Of a DNA stretch of 64,000 nucleotides, positions 37,418 through 46,397 are shown piece after piece. Positions within the stretch are counted from its first letter, which is position 1. Every line of letters begins with the position of its first letter. The position numbers and the translations under genes are program-made. The stretch covers positions 620,001-684,000 of the forward strand of contig NZ_WJFD01000003.1 in the NCBI RefSeq assembly GCF_009647655.1. Reading direction: 5' to 3'. This stretch comes from Chitinophaga sp. SYP-B3965. Lineage in GTDB: Bacteria; Bacteroidota; Bacteroidia; Chitinophagales; Chitinophagaceae. The notes under the pieces are model-generated. The model ran no database searches. It was not told the origin of the DNA and saw nothing but the letters and a program-made list of their open reading frames with translations.

Positions 37418-38800
37418 ATGAATACATTAGTCAAGATGAAATGCTGGAACCCGTCAACTGCCCTCCGAGCAATAATGCTGGTTACCACTGCTATGGCCAT
37501 TTTACAGCCAGTGCAGGCCCAGCAGGATACTGCCCGTTCGTATCAATTTTCGCTGGAGGAGTGCATCCAATATGCCCTGGCCAACCAGCCCACGGTACAA
37601 AATGCCCGTTTAAGCCGGGAAGCTTCCAGGGAAAAGATCCGGGAAAGCACCGGGAAATTGTTACCGCATGCTAATATCACCGGTAGCTTTACGGACAACC
37701 TGAAACTCCAGACCTCCGTGATCCCGGATTTCAACAACCCTTCGGGCCCTAAAATACCTGTTCAGTTCGGTACCAAATATGCCTCCGCGGTAGCCGGCCA
37801 GGTGAATCAGACCATTATTAACAGTGATTATTTCCTCGGCCTCAAAGCCGCTAAAGTATATGACGAACTTTCCGTTCGTGACCTGCAACGTACTGCCATT
37901 GATGCCCGCGTGCAGGTAAGCAATGCTTATTTCAATGTACTGGTAAGCCGGGAAAGCATCCGGCTGGTAGATGCCAATATTGTACGCCTGCAGAAAACCC
38001 TGAAAGATACCCGTGCCCGTTATGACGAAGGCGTTTCTGAACGGATAGACGTTGACCGCATGCAGGTATCTTTTAATAATGCAGAAACCCAGCGCGCCAA
38101 CCTGGAACGCCTCCAGCAATATTCACTGGATGTATTGAAGTTCAATATGGGTATGCCCCTGCAAAACACCCTGGAACTGGAAGAAAATGTGAAATCCTTT
38201 GCCGGCATTCAGGAAATGCCGGACAGCCAACAATATAATATCCAGGACAGACCAGAGTATCACATGCAGAGAGTGCAGGTGGAATTAAACAAACTGGACC
38301 TGAAAAGTAAACGCCTGGGTATTGTTCCATCTTTAAGCGCTTACATCAATTATGGGGTGAACTGGTTTGCCCCACAGTTTGCTGATCTGTACAAAACCGG
38401 CTACGGAAACTCTGCTTTGGGGCTCACTTTAAACTTCCCCATTTTTACGGGAACTGAAAGAATCCACCAGGTAGCACAATCCCGCATTGCTTTAAAGCAA
38501 TCAGAAAACGACCTGACCAACCTCTCACAACAGATCCAGCTGGAAGTGCGGAATGCTTACACAGATTATCAGAACAATACCACGTCCCTCCGAACCCAGG
38601 AAAAGAATATGGTCCTTACACAGGGGGTGTACGACAGGGTGGTGCTGAAATTCGACCAGGGCGTTTCCAGTAGCCTGGATGTGGTTTCTGCAGACAATGA
38701 ATTAAAACAGGCACAAAGCGATTATATCAATGCCCTCCTGGATACGCTGATCAGTAAAGTGAAATTGGATCAGGCTATGGGCAAGATCAAAGTACAATAA
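37418..38800 (+). CDS. TolC-family outer-membrane efflux protein
   Basis: This is the outer-membrane exit duct of a tripartite efflux pump. A signal peptide ends LQPVQAQQ; an ATG at 37436 is an alternative start. Two repeats of long alpha-helices and strands are visible: FSLEECIQYALANQPTVQNARL opens the first, and NDLTNLSQQIQLEVRNAYTDY with DRVVLKFDQGVSSSLDVVSA the second. At 460 residues it is normal. It is the first gene of the operon, ahead of the adaptor (21-nt gap) and the RND pump. The substrate cannot be told from sequence. Confidence 0.94.
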   Translation: MNTLVKMKCWNPSTALRAIMLVTTAMAILQPVQAQQDTARSYQFSLEECIQYALANQPTVQNARLSREASREKIRESTGKLLPHANITGSFTDNLKLQTSVIPDFNNPSGPKIPVQFGTKYASAVAGQVNQTIINSDYFLGLKAAKVYDELSVRDLQRTAIDARVQVSNAYFNVLVSRESIRLVDANIVRLQKTLKDTRARYDEGVSERIDVDRMQVSFNNAETQRANLERLQQYSLDVLKFNMGMPLQNTLELEENVKSFAGIQEMPDSQQYNIQDRPEYHMQRVQVELNKLDLKSKRLGIVPSLSAYINYGVNWFAPQFADLYKTGYGNSALGLTLNFPIFTGTERIHQVAQSRIALKQSENDLTNLSQQIQLEVRNAYTDYQNNTTSLRTQEKNMVLTQGVYDRVVLKFDQGVSSSLDVVSADNELKQAQSDYINALLDTLISKVKLDQAMGKIKVQ

Positions 38801-38821
38801 CGAATCATCAAAATAATTACC

Positions 38822-39901
38822 ATGTACCTCCCCAGGAGCATTTACACTTTACCGATGTGTTTGCTGCTATGCGCCTGCGGCGGAAAGCAAAAACCCGCAC
38901 AGGGTCCTATGCCCCGCCCTACCGTTAGCACTTTCGAAGTAAAACCGGCCACTTATGTTGTAACGGAAAATTTTCCGGCTACTTTAACGGCTCACAGTAT
39001 TGTGGAGATCCGTTCTGATGTTACCGGTTTCCTGGAAACCATCCGCGCACAGGATGGCAGCGTAGTGAGTAAAGGACAGGTATTGTATGAAGTGGACAGA
39101 AGCCGCAGCATGGCCAGTTATGATCAGGCCAAAGCATCTGTTGCACAGGCGGAAGCAGACCTTGCGCAGAAACAACGTGACCTTGAAAGATATAGCAACC
39201 TGCTGAAGCAGGATGCCATTGCAAAACAAACGGTGGAACAGGCATCTACCCTCGTTGAAACGGCAAAAGCCAATCTGGCCGCTGCTAAAGCAGCACAAAC
39301 AAGATCAGGCACGGATATTAACCATGCCGTGATCCGTGCCCCGGTGAGTGGGAAGATAGGTATCGCTTTAGTACGTGTAGGCGACCTGGTGAGTGCAGGT
39401 CAGACAACGATCAATACGCTCGTAAATGAAAATCCTATTTATGCGGACATTGATCTGCCGCAGAACAGGTATGCAGAATTCAGAAAGGGAAACCTCCAAC
39501 GATATTACATCATGCAGGATAACGGGGAAGTATACCCTGAGGAAGGAAAAGTATTACTGATCAACAACATCATTGATCCGCAAACCGGTACCATCCGTGT
39601 ACGCCTCACTTTCCCCAACAAACAGGAAGCACTGAAGTCAGGCATGTCTGCCGTAGTACAGGTGAAATATAATACAGCAGATACTGCGCTCGCCATTCCT
39701 TCAAAAGCCATCGTGGAATTACTGGGAGAAGTGAAAGCTTATGTAGTGGACGAGCATAATGTTGTACAGCAAAGACCGATAACAAGAGGCCCCATTATAG
39801 ACAGTATGCTGGTGATCCGTTCCGGTATACGTGCAGGAGATAGAATAGTGGTGGAAGGCATTCAGAAGGTTAAACAGGGAGACACAGTGAATATTAAATA
39901 G
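38822..39901 (+). CDS. RND efflux periplasmic adaptor lipoprotein (HlyD/AcrA family)
   Basis: This periplasmic membrane-fusion protein bridges the inner-membrane pump and the TolC duct. A lipoprotein signal ends LLLCAC with the likely lipidated Cys at about residue 19. The lipoyl/barrel-sandwich halves are VEIRSDVTGFLETIRAQDGSVV and VIRAPVSGKIGIALVRVGDLV, separated by an alpha-hairpin (AQAEADLAQKQRDLERYSNLL). A beta-barrel and membrane-proximal domain complete it (GTIRVRLTFPNKQEALKSGM). At 359 residues all domains are present. It lies 13 nt before the RND gene. Confidence 0.95.
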   Translation: MYLPRSIYTLPMCLLLCACGGKQKPAQGPMPRPTVSTFEVKPATYVVTENFPATLTAHSIVEIRSDVTGFLETIRAQDGSVVSKGQVLYEVDRSRSMASYDQAKASVAQAEADLAQKQRDLERYSNLLKQDAIAKQTVEQASTLVETAKANLAAAKAAQTRSGTDINHAVIRAPVSGKIGIALVRVGDLVSAGQTTINTLVNENPIYADIDLPQNRYAEFRKGNLQRYYIMQDNGEVYPEEGKVLLINNIIDPQTGTIRVRLTFPNKQEALKSGMSAVVQVKYNTADTALAIPSKAIVELLGEVKAYVVDEHNVVQQRPITRGPIIDSMLVIRSGIRAGDRIVVEGIQKVKQGDTVNIK

Positions 39902-39914
39902 AACTCAACGCAGC

Positions 39915-42900
39915 ATGATCTCAAAAACATTCATAGAAAGGAAGAACACCACTATTGTGATCTCGATCATCCTGGTGATTGTGGGCCTCATCTGCATGGT
40001 AAATCTGCCGATTGCACAGTTGCCGGATATTGCTCCACCGGTAGTAGCCGTAAGCGCCAACTACATCGGAGCCAACTCTACTACTGTAGAAGAAACCGTG
40101 ACCACTCCCATTGAAAACCAGGTGAATGGTACGCCGGGTGCCATGTACATTCAATCCGTGAGTGCCAACGACGGTTCTATGAGCATCACCGTTACCTTTA
40201 ACATTGGAACCAATCCGGACATCAGTGCGCTGGATGTACAGAACCGGGTAAGCCTTGCGCTGCCTTCTGTACCGGATGATGTAAGAAGAGTGGGTGTGAC
40301 CACCAAGAAACGTTCCAACGATATGTTGATGGTAGTGGCATTGAACTCTCCCAATGGCACCTACGACCGTAACTTCCTTGATAACTACCAGAATATTTAT
40401 ATCAAACCGGAGATTGCCCGTATTGCAGGAGTGGGTGATGTGAATGCATTTTCGCAGGATTACAGTATGCGTATCTGGCTGAACCCTGATAAGATGGCTT
40501 CCCTGGGTATTACTACTGCAGATGTATCACGTGCCATCCAGGAACAAAATACACAAGCCCCCGCAGGAGTACTGGGAGCGCCTCCGGCCAATAGTAAACA
40601 AGCATTTGAATACACCGTAAAAGTGAAAGGGCGTTTGCTGGATACGGAAGAGTTTGGCAATATCATTATCTCTGCCAACCAGCAAACAGGTTCGCTCATT
40701 CGTTTGAAAGATATTTCCCGGCAACAGCTGGGGTCCTTTTCCTATGCAGTGGAAGTAAAGGCAGATGGCAAACCCGGAACGGGTATGGCCATTTACCTTT
40801 CTCCCGGGGCTAATGCGCTGGATGTGGCAGACCGTGTGGAAAAAAGATTTGCAGAACTGGCTAAAACATTCCCGCCGGATGTTAACTGGCTCGTTCCTTT
40901 TGAAACCGTTTCCTTTGTAAGGATATCTATTGAAGAAGTGGTGCAAACGTTCATTGAAGCACTGCTGCTGGTAATATTAGTGGTATATCTTTTCCTTCAA
41001 AGCTGGCGCGCCACATTGGTACCTGTGCTGGTAATTCCTGTTTCCATCATTGGTACTTTCATCTTTTTCACGTTACTGGGCTTCTCCATCAACACACTCA
41101 CCCTGTTCGGTTTCGTACTGGCCATCGGGATAGTGGTGGATGATGCCATTGTGGTAGTGGAAGCTGTGCAGCATCATATTGATATAAATGGAATGACACC
41201 GCTGAATGCTACTTACAAAGCCATGTCTGAAGTACAGGCGCCTGTAATTGCTATCGGGCTGATCCTGGCTGCTGTGTTTGTACCCGTAGCTTTTATTCCC
41301 GGCGTGAGCGGAAGATTGTATCAGCAGTTTGCATTGACCATTGCGTTCTCTGTAATATTGTCTGCATTCCTGGCACTCACTTTAACACCAGCCCTTTGCG
41401 CTATGATGTTGCGCCCTTCCAATCTGAATGAAAAATCCAGGGGCATCAACAAACTACATTTCAAATTCAATAAATGGTTCACCCGTTTTACAGACCGTTA
41501 TACACATGGGGTACGCCGTGCTATCAAACAAACCTTATTGGTATTGGTACTGCTGGGTATCTTGTTCGGAGCAGCATTCATCCTCTTTAAGAAAGTACCC
41601 ACTACGTTTGTGCCACAGGAAGATATGGGCGCGCTTTTCATTTCGCTTGAATTACCGGATGCCGCCTCTTCTCAAAGAACAAGAGAGATAGCCACCCGCG
41701 TAAATGAGATCATGGCAGCAGACTCTGCAGTGAATCACTATATGGGTGTAACAGGTACCAACTTTATTGCAAATGCCGTAAAGCCCAATTCGGCCACCTG
41801 GTTTGTGAACCTCAAACCCTGGGGCGTACGTTACCCCGTTGGCGATAATATTACCAAAGTAGCAGGCCGCTTACAGGCAAAACTTTCACAGATAACGGAA
41901 GCTTCCGTACTGGTGATACCTTCTCCCACCCTGCGTGGGCTGGGTACTTCAGGTGGGTTCTCCTATGTACTGGAACAAAAGAGCGGTAACGACCTTGCCG
42001 AATTCAATAAAGTATTGGGGCAGGTTTTAATGGCCGCCAATCAACGTCCGGAGATTGCGGTGGCATATGCGTTCTTCAGTTCCAAAACACCAGAGTATAA
42101 TGTGGAGGTTGACCGTGACAGGTGTAAACAAATGGGCGTTGCTGTGTCTGATGTGTTTGGTGCTTTACAGACTTTCCTTGGTGGTGCTTACGTGAATGAC
42201 TTCACCAAATTCGGGCGAAGCCTGCGTGTGGTATTACAGGCCGATACTGCATACCGTAAAGATATCAGTGCACTCAAATCTTATTTCGTTCGTAATGTAA
42301 AAGGGGAAATGGTACCGCTCAGTTCGCTGATCCGTTCCAAACTGGGAGCAGGTGCGCCGGTGATCAATCACTTTAATCTGTACCGTTCTGTGGAGATCAG
42401 TGGTACGCCCAAACCGGGATACAGTAGTGGTGACGCTATTAAAGCCATGGAGGAAATATCTGCACAGATACTGCCCAGTAATTTTGGTTATGAGTGGACG
42501 AATGTTTCCCGGCAGGAAATTGAAGCAGGCAACAGTAGCATGATGATCTTTGGCCTGTCTATCCTCTTTGTATTTTTACTATTAACCGCGCTATATGAAA
42601 GTTGGTCTGTCCCATTCTCCGTACTATTGGCAGTTCCGGTGGCCCTGTTTGGATCTATCCTTGCTTTGTGGCTAACCGGACAAGCCAATAGCGTGTACTC
42701 ACAGATCGGGCTGATCACACTGATCGGGTTATCTGCAAAGAACGCCATCCTGATCGTGGAGTTCTGTAAAGAGCGGGTAGACAAAGGAATGCCTTTGATA
42801 CAAGCTACACTGGAAGCAGTCAGCTTGCGCTTTAGGCCCATTCTGATGACTTCCTTTGCCTTCATTCTTGGCTGTACACCACTTGTATTCTCCGAAGGTG

Positions 42901-43100
42901 CGGGTGCCGCATCACGCTTGAATATTGGATTTACAGTGATCGGAGGAATGCTGGCAGCTACATTACTGGCCATTTTTACAGTACCTGTACTGTATGTGCT
43001 GATCACAAGAGTTGCGTATGGTAAGAAGAAACTCGCGCAGATGGAAGAAGATGGTAAAAAATGGGAAGCTGAAAATGGTTCGCATAGCGGAGGACATTAA
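39915..43100 (+). CDS. RND multidrug efflux transporter (HAE1/AcrB-like)
   Basis: This is a proton-driven inner-membrane pump of 1061 residues with twelve transmembrane helices in two halves. It has the N-terminal helix ISIILVIVGLICMVNLPIAQ, periplasmic porter domains, and TM4 with GIVVDDAIVVVEAVQ carrying the paired Asp of the proton relay. TM10-11 contain GLSAKNAILIVEFCKE with the matching Lys. Partners are the upstream adaptor and TolC genes, so the pump is complete. Its stop shares the TTAA tetranucleotide with the stop of the convergent KefC-like gene, leaving no room for a terminator between them. The substrate is unknown. Confidence 0.96.
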   Translation: MISKTFIERKNTTIVISIILVIVGLICMVNLPIAQLPDIAPPVVAVSANYIGANSTTVEETVTTPIENQVNGTPGAMYIQSVSANDGSMSITVTFNIGTNPDISALDVQNRVSLALPSVPDDVRRVGVTTKKRSNDMLMVVALNSPNGTYDRNFLDNYQNIYIKPEIARIAGVGDVNAFSQDYSMRIWLNPDKMASLGITTADVSRAIQEQNTQAPAGVLGAPPANSKQAFEYTVKVKGRLLDTEEFGNIIISANQQTGSLIRLKDISRQQLGSFSYAVEVKADGKPGTGMAIYLSPGANALDVADRVEKRFAELAKTFPPDVNWLVPFETVSFVRISIEEVVQTFIEALLLVILVVYLFLQSWRATLVPVLVIPVSIIGTFIFFTLLGFSINTLTLFGFVLAIGIVVDDAIVVVEAVQHHIDINGMTPLNATYKAMSEVQAPVIAIGLILAAVFVPVAFIPGVSGRLYQQFALTIAFSVILSAFLALTLTPALCAMMLRPSNLNEKSRGINKLHFKFNKWFTRFTDRYTHGVRRAIKQTLLVLVLLGILFGAAFILFKKVPTTFVPQEDMGALFISLELPDAASSQRTREIATRVNEIMAADSAVNHYMGVTGTNFIANAVKPNSATWFVNLKPWGVRYPVGDNITKVAGRLQAKLSQITEASVLVIPSPTLRGLGTSGGFSYVLEQKSGNDLAEFNKVLGQVLMAANQRPEIAVAYAFFSSKTPEYNVEVDRDRCKQMGVAVSDVFGALQTFLGGAYVNDFTKFGRSLRVVLQADTAYRKDISALKSYFVRNVKGEMVPLSSLIRSKLGAGAPVINHFNLYRSVEISGTPKPGYSSGDAIKAMEEISAQILPSNFGYEWTNVSRQEIEAGNSSMMIFGLSILFVFLLLTALYESWSVPFSVLLAVPVALFGSILALWLTGQANSVYSQIGLITLIGLSAKNAILIVEFCKERVDKGMPLIQATLEAVSLRFRPILMTSFAFILGCTPLVFSEGAGAASRLNIGFTVIGGMLAATLLAIFTVPVLYVLITRVAYGKKKLAQMEEDGKKWEAENGSHSGGH

Positions 43101-44962
43101 GTCCGTTCCTCCGCATTCTCTTTATCCCATCCGGCATCACGGACCAGTAAATTCGTATAGCTATCTGACTGGATGAGTTTTTGCAGTTCATCAATCCGTT
43201 CTTTCACCACATTCACATATTGCTTATCATCCCGGTAAGCTGCCATTCCTTTTAAGGATTGTTCATCAAATCTGCGGAACATCCGCGCTGCGCGTTGCGA
43301 CTGATAAGCCCTATGGCCCAGCATCTCCAGCGCATCAGATGCCATACGGAGAGAAGTGTCCACCGTTTCCCGGTAGATATGTAAGACGCCTGAATTCATC
43401 AGGTCAAAAGCATCTGCATTTTCTGTAGCCCTCACCAGCATCTGCAAATGCGGGAAATGTTTTTTCACAGCGTCTACCACTTCCAGGTTTTTTTCTGGTG
43501 TTTCCATTGCAATAACGATCAGTTTTGCCTGCATGGCACCAGCTGATTGCAACATATCCATACGGGCTGCATCTCCGTAATGTACTTTCAATCCCATCCT
43601 TCTTAAGAGATCTACTCTGTCTGAATCCAGGTCCAGCACCGTAGAACGTACGCCACTGGCCCTTAAGAAACGGCCTACGATAGTACCGAAGTGATCAAAA
43701 CCTGCAATGATCACAGGATTCTTTTCATCGATCTTATCCGGTTCCCTTTCTGGATTTTTAGCACCGCAGCCAAAGTTGGGCTGTATCCATTTTTCGTGCG
43801 CCAATAATAACAAAGGGGTCAAAGCCATGCTGAGGGCCACCACTGCCATCATGAGGCCCACTATTCGTTGTGGTAATAATGCGGATTGCAGGGCGAAGGA
43901 AAATAACACAAATGCAAATTCCCCTACCTGCGGCAACGCAAATGCAAATAATAAATTCTGATCTCCGCTGAGCCGGAACAACCGGCCCAATCCCAGTAAC
44001 ACAACAAACTTCACGAGCATCACACCCAGCACCAAACCCAATACCAGTAAAGGTTCTGCCAATACCAACCTGAAATCAATTGAAGCACCTACCCCTATGA
44101 AAAACAAACCCAGCAACAGTCCTTTGAATGGTTCAATATCACTTTCCAGTTCATGCCGGTATTCACTGTTCGCTAATACCACCCCTCCAAGGAAAGCCCC
44201 CAGTGCAGGGCTTAACCCTACTAAAGTCATCAGTACCGCAATCCCTACCACCAGCAATAAAGCAGAGGCAGTGAATAATTCACGCAGCCGCGTGCGTGCT
44301 ACAATATGTAAAATGGGTTTCACCACAAAACGGCCACCAATACCCAAAGCAGATACAGCACCCAATACGATCAATGTTTTAGCCCAGGCCGGTTGGTTCT
44401 GGATAAGAGAAGTACTTTCTGAATGTGCCACGCCTGCTCCTTCCGGTGCCAGCAAAGGAAAGATAGCCAGCATGGGGATCACGGCAATGTCCTGAAAGAG
44501 TAATACTGAGAAAGTACTCTGGCCGGCAGCAGAACCCATCTGTCCTTTTTCGCCTAAGATCTGTAATACAATAGCGGTAGAAGAAAGTGAAAGGATCATG
44601 CCCAGGATCAATGCTTCATTGATGGACATGCCTAATAAAAAAGATAAACCTGCTATTAAAACCGCTGTGAGGATCACCTGCAATCCTCCTAATCCAAGGA
44701 TGGGTGCACGGAGTTTCCAGAGCAACGAAGGTTCTAATTCCAGTCCTATCAGGAACAACATCATCACTACACCAAATTCTGCAAAGTGCATCAGGTCTTC
44801 TCCCCCATGACCGATCAATCCCAGCAATGCCGGCCCAATGATGATCCCTCCTATCAGGTATCCCAGTACGGAACCCAGGTTGAGTTTTTTGGCAAGTGGT
44901 ACAAATACCACCATGGTGGCGAGATAGACTAAAGCCTGGTAGAAAAAGGATTCGTTAGACAT
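43097..44962 (-). CDS. KefB/KefC-like K+/H+ antiporter (CPA2) with RCK domain
   Basis: This inner-membrane potassium efflux antiporter of the CPA2 family has 621 residues. About 12-13 helices cover residues 1-385 (including SALLLVVGIAVLMTL, GAFLGGVVLANSEYRHELESDI). A cytosolic TrkA-N/RCK Rossmann domain spans ~415-530 (VIIAGFDHFGTIVGRFL) and a C-terminal regulatory tail is rich in basic and acidic residues. In E. coli, Kef systems are held shut by glutathione and opened by electrophile adducts. Whether this holds here is uncertain, as many Bacteroidota lack glutathione. It follows a KefF-like gene by 24 nt, the classical pairing. Confidence 0.93.
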   Translation of the reverse strand: MSNESFFYQALVYLATMVVFVPLAKKLNLGSVLGYLIGGIIIGPALLGLIGHGGEDLMHFAEFGVVMMLFLIGLELEPSLLWKLRAPILGLGGLQVILTAVLIAGLSFLLGMSINEALILGMILSLSSTAIVLQILGEKGQMGSAAGQSTFSVLLFQDIAVIPMLAIFPLLAPEGAGVAHSESTSLIQNQPAWAKTLIVLGAVSALGIGGRFVVKPILHIVARTRLRELFTASALLLVVGIAVLMTLVGLSPALGAFLGGVVLANSEYRHELESDIEPFKGLLLGLFFIGVGASIDFRLVLAEPLLVLGLVLGVMLVKFVVLLGLGRLFRLSGDQNLLFAFALPQVGEFAFVLFSFALQSALLPQRIVGLMMAVVALSMALTPLLLLAHEKWIQPNFGCGAKNPEREPDKIDEKNPVIIAGFDHFGTIVGRFLRASGVRSTVLDLDSDRVDLLRRMGLKVHYGDAARMDMLQSAGAMQAKLIVIAMETPEKNLEVVDAVKKHFPHLQMLVRATENADAFDLMNSGVLHIYRETVDTSLRMASDALEMLGHRAYQSQRAARMFRRFDEQSLKGMAAYRDDKQYVNVVKERIDELQKLIQSDSYTNLLVRDAGWDKENAEERT

Positions 44963-44986
44963 ATAGACTCATTAAAATAGTTAGGA

Positions 44987-45586
44987 CTAGTGTGTAGGCG
45001 CTCCCACCAATGCATTCATATAATGCTGCCGCTGTGCTTCCGGCAATGCAATGTTGCCGGACTGAAAACCTTTTAACAGCTTAGCATATGCTTCCGCATA
45101 TTTATCCAGTTGTGCAGCATTCAGTTCATTGGCATCATGCACTACAAAAGGTGGCAGATAATGCATATGGCAGAGTGTGGCTGTTTGCAGAAAAGGCAGC
45201 ATGAACTGCTTGAGCGGATACCCGTGATGGCCTTCCGGGGAATAGGACATTTCTTTCCCGCCGGTGGAAATAACATTCATGAGGTATTTGCCTTTCAAGG
45301 CAACACCTTCATGACCATAAGCCCAGCCATGCAGCAATACAAGGTCCAGCCACTGTTTCAGTAAGGCTGGTCCGCTATACCAGTAAAAAGGATGCTGGAA
45401 GATAATGACGTCATGTTCCGTCAGTAATTTCTGTTCGATCTTTGGCACTACGTCAAAGTCGGGGTATGCTTCGTAGAGATCGTGCACGGTAACATCCTGC
45501 AAACCTGCTGTGGCTTTTAGCAGCGCAGCGTGTATGCGGGAGCGTTCAAACGCAGGGTGTGCAAAGAGTATGAGGATTTTGGCCAT
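44987..45586 (-). CDS. kefF: KefF-like NAD(P)H-dependent oxidoreductase
   Basis: This flavodoxin-like FMN quinone reductase of 199 residues activates Kef antiporters in enterobacteria. ILILFAHPAFERSRIHAAL is the FMN phosphate loop; HDVIIFQHPFYWYSGPALLKQWLD and VISTGGKEMSYSPEGHHGYPLKQFMLPF match the MdaB/KefF group. It is cytosolic, starts at the ATG at 45586, and precedes the KefC-like gene on the same strand. A long inverted repeat lies just upstream (45596-45660), between it and pgl. Confidence 0.85.
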   Translation of the reverse strand: MAKILILFAHPAFERSRIHAALLKATAGLQDVTVHDLYEAYPDFDVVPKIEQKLLTEHDVIIFQHPFYWYSGPALLKQWLDLVLLHGWAYGHEGVALKGKYLMNVISTGGKEMSYSPEGHHGYPLKQFMLPFLQTATLCHMHYLPPFVVHDANELNAAQLDKYAEAYAKLLKGFQSGNIALPEAQRQHYMNALVGAPTH

Positions 45587-45595
45587 GTTAGAGGT

Positions 45596-45660
45596 TACGA
45601 ATTATCAATTGCACCAGACGAATGATAATTGCCGTTTTCATGCGCAATTGATAATTCGTA
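45596..45660. repeat. Long inverted repeat between pgl and kefF
   Basis: TACGAATTATCAATTGC (45596-45612) and GCAATTGATAATTCGTA (45644-45660) are perfect 17-bp inverted arms around a 31-nt centre. The centre itself contains a related ACGAATGATAATTGC. No T-run follows on either strand, so it is not a standard terminator. It may be a REP-like or miniature element, or an mRNA-stabilising hairpin within a long transcript. Confidence 0.6.
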
Positions 45661-45666
45661 CCGGCT

Positions 45667-46392
45667 TTATACTTGCAGCGCTTCAGCCGCCGCTTCATCT
45701 ACAAACCAATGCAGCTCACCATTTTCGGGGCGGATCAGTTGAGAAGGATAACGGTCAGGATCTGGCGCGCCGTTAATAACACCTTGCAGGGTGAGTGCTT
45801 TTCCTGCACCAGTAGCCATGAACACCACACTGGAAGCGAGGTTGGTAACCGGCGCCGTGAGCGTGATGCGATACATGTCCTGTGCTTTCAGGAAAAAGGC
45901 TTTCACCCAGGCTTTCTTTTCATGCACGATAGGTAATCCGGGGAAGAGGGATAAAGTATGCCCGTCATCTCCCATGCCTAACAGCACCATGTCAAATGTA
46001 TTTTCTTTTCCATCAAAATAACGATGGAGGATCTTTTCATATTCTGCCGCTGCAACTTCCGGCTCAATATCCGTACGCATCACATGAATGTTTTCCGGCG
46101 GTGTGCCTGTTTTGTCCAGCAGCACATCAAATGCCATGCGGGCATTGTTGCGGGCATCGTCAAAAGGTACTGCTCTTTCATCACCCCAGAAAAAATGCAC
46201 CCTGGCCCAGGGGATCATATTGATATATGGTTCCTTGGCCAGCAAAGCATACAGACTTTTAGGCGTGCTGCCACCGGAAAGTACAAATGTAAAGATCTCC
46301 TGTTGCTGCAATACATCCTGGATCTTCTGGCTGATAAAAGCAGCCAGGTTTTCACTCAGTTGTTGCGTATCCTTTGCGATGTGTAATTCCAT
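45667..46392 (-). CDS. pgl: 6-phosphogluconolactonase
   Basis: This enzyme hydrolyses 6-phosphogluconolactone to 6-phosphogluconate in the oxidative pentose phosphate pathway, in the cytosol. It is a 241-residue protein of the glucosamine-6-phosphate isomerase-like fold. Visible family motifs are VLSGGSTPKSLYALLA, VHFFWGDERAVPFDDARNN and LGMGDDGHTLSLFPG. It lies 5 nt downstream of zwf on the same strand and follows gnd-zwf, so all three steps of the branch are in one operon. Confidence 0.95.
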   Translation of the reverse strand: MELHIAKDTQQLSENLAAFISQKIQDVLQQQEIFTFVLSGGSTPKSLYALLAKEPYINMIPWARVHFFWGDERAVPFDDARNNARMAFDVLLDKTGTPPENIHVMRTDIEPEVAAAEYEKILHRYFDGKENTFDMVLLGMGDDGHTLSLFPGLPIVHEKKAWVKAFFLKAQDMYRITLTAPVTNLASSVVFMATGAGKALTLQGVINGAPDPDRYPSQLIRPENGELHWFVDEAAAEALQV

Positions 46393-46397
46393 GTTTC

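Noticed and set aside
43001-43200. Possible terminator between the RND and KefC-like genes
   Set aside because: The stop codons overlap in TTAA and no stem followed by T-run was found.
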